Source: Rikenellaceae bacterium (GTDB lineage: Bacteria > Bacteroidota > Bacteroidia > Bacteroidales > Rikenellaceae). From it: a stretch of DNA of 64,000 bases. The notes below the pieces were generated by a model that was not told where the DNA came from, made no database searches, and saw nothing but the letters and a program-made list of their open reading frames with translations. The translations under genes were made by a program, and so were the position numbers. The stretch lies in assembly GCA_015059965.1 (NCBI GenBank), contig SUZM01000002.1, positions 128,251-192,250 on the forward strand, in the 5' to 3' direction. This document shows positions 63,270 to 64,000 of the stretch, piece by piece. The first letter of the stretch is position 1; every line of letters starts with the position of its first letter.

Positions 63270-63352
63270 GAGAGTGTGAGACTGTTCCTTGCGTGTGGTT
63301 CGGAGGGCAACTTCGGACTGCACCCGGGGAACATTTCCAATTATGAAATGAG

Positions 63353-64000
63353 ATGATTTATCCGTCCAATTTTGAACAAAAAATAGGTTTTGATCGCCTG
63401 CGTGAACAGGTGGCAGCCCTCTGTACGATGCAGCGCGGTCGCGAGTTGCTCGCCGAGCAGCACTTTAGCACCGATCGTCGGGAGATTGAGCGTCGTCTGG
63501 ATCTGGCCGATGAGATGCGCACGATCCTGATCTTGGAGCGCGAATTCCCCGACTCGGAGTATGCCGACATCAACCTTCTGGTGGCTAAGGCGCGTGTCGA
63601 AGGGGCCTTCCTCGATGCCTTCGAGGTGGTCACCTTAGGCAAGGGGCTTCGCTCCATCGGCGAGGTGGTGGGCTTCCTCCGCGCCCGAGGCCAGGAGGCC
63701 TATCCCGCCCTCTATGCCCGTACCCGCGAGGTGGGCTCCTTCCCGGAGATTCTGCTCGAGATCGACCGCCTGATCGACCGTTTCGGTGAGGTGAAAGATT
63801 CGGCATCCCCCGAGCTGCAGCAGATTCGCCGTTCGATCCGCGACCATGAGGGGCGTGCCGCCAAACGCCTGCAGCAGCTCCTGCAGTCGGCCAAGCAGGC
63901 CGGAATTGTGGAGGCCGATGCCTCCCTCTCGGTACGCGAGGGGCGCACCGTGATCCCGGTATCGGCGGCCAACAAACGCAAGTTGCAGGGCTTTGTGCAC
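63353..64000 (+). CDS. MutS2 family protein, N-terminal part (cut by window edge)
   Basis: An open frame from ATG 63353 runs 216 codons to the right edge. The opening YPSNFEQKIGFDRLREQVAALC and the following helical repeats match the N-terminal region of endonuclease MutS2, which acts against branched DNA and on collided ribosomes. The ATPase and Smr domains would lie beyond the window. It starts 83 bp after the MCE gene and may share its transcript. Confidence 0.87.
   Translation, partial: MIYPSNFEQKIGFDRLREQVAALCTMQRGRELLAEQHFSTDRREIERRLDLADEMRTILILEREFPDSEYADINLLVAKARVEGAFLDAFEVVTLGKGLRSIGEVVGFLRARGQEAYPALYARTREVGSFPEILLEIDRLIDRFGEVKDSASPELQQIRRSIRDHEGRAAKRLQQLLQSAKQAGIVEADASLSVREGRTVIPVSAANKRKLQGFVH

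Overview
This window reads as a chromosomal segment of a Bacteroidota member, most likely order Bacteroidales. The evidence is the repeated promoter signature TAnnTTTG (with TTTG or TTG about 19-21 bp upstream), a type III glutamine synthetase, a two-subunit methylmalonyl-CoA mutase, a fimbrillin-like lipoprotein, plug/barrel outer-membrane proteins, a SufBCDS operon and poor Shine-Dalgarno sites. The rather high GC of the coding regions and the gene set would suit an Alistipes/Rikenellaceae-type gut commensal; that genus-level guess is inference. Gene content is mostly core, with no insertion sequence, prophage or CRISPR array visible.

Layout. 1-4.7 kb (+): end of a helical-repeat protein, LptC-like lipoprotein, CNNM/CBS/CorC membrane protein, PpiD-like foldase. 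4.9-12.8 kb (-): glutamine synthetase III, methylmalonyl-CoA mutase MutB and MutA, nucleoside-type MFS transporter. 13.0-15.4 kb (+): tRNA-Gln(CUG), an elaborate four-way-junction inverted-repeat element, heptamer repeats, DnaG primase. 16-17.4 kb (-): RmuC. 17.7-20.1 kb (+): outer-membrane beta-barrel receptor-like protein. 20.4-25.1 kb (+): operon rpe, ABC-F ATPase, RlmB, YgjP-like metalloprotease, GNAT. 25.3-31.3 kb (-): TsaB, SmpB, then a TPR lipoprotein-sized protein and a plugless barrel. 31.5 kb (+): OsmC-like. 31.9-43.6 kb (-): sufB-sufC-sufD-sufS-tmk-DoxX/MauE-like protein followed by a tripartite RND efflux operon. 43.7-45.7 kb (-): a 47-residue peptide and a fimbrillin-like lipoprotein. 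45.9-49.8 kb (-): ROK regulator plus GNAT, FabD, NagB. 50.0-57.8 kb (-): six-gene operon around a 1020-residue tubulin/FtsZ-superfamily protein. 58.1-64 kb: LptD-like protein (-) divergent from an amidase, an MCE/MlaD protein and the start of MutS2 (+).

The best candidate for an undescribed system is the 50.0-57.8 kb operon: a three-TM membrane protein, a large tubulin-like putative GTPase with coiled coils, a zinc-ribbon/TM/Ig-like/MORN protein that would span the inner membrane, and three signal-peptide proteins, one with a long Ala/Pro/Glu linker. It has one clear promoter upstream, no recognisable promoter inside, and a terminator at the end. The arrangement looks like a cytoplasmic cytomotive or scaffold protein wired through the inner membrane to periplasmic partners.

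Non-coding highlights: a 118-nt near-perfect four-way junction behind tRNA-Gln; a two-part repeat module (about 120-127 nt imperfect palindrome, 8-9 nt spacer, short GGG...CCC hairpin) present three times in the same orientation; 7-bp repeat arrays that supply the upstream promoter TTG for dnaG and fabD; and very short leaders predicted for dnaG and smpB.
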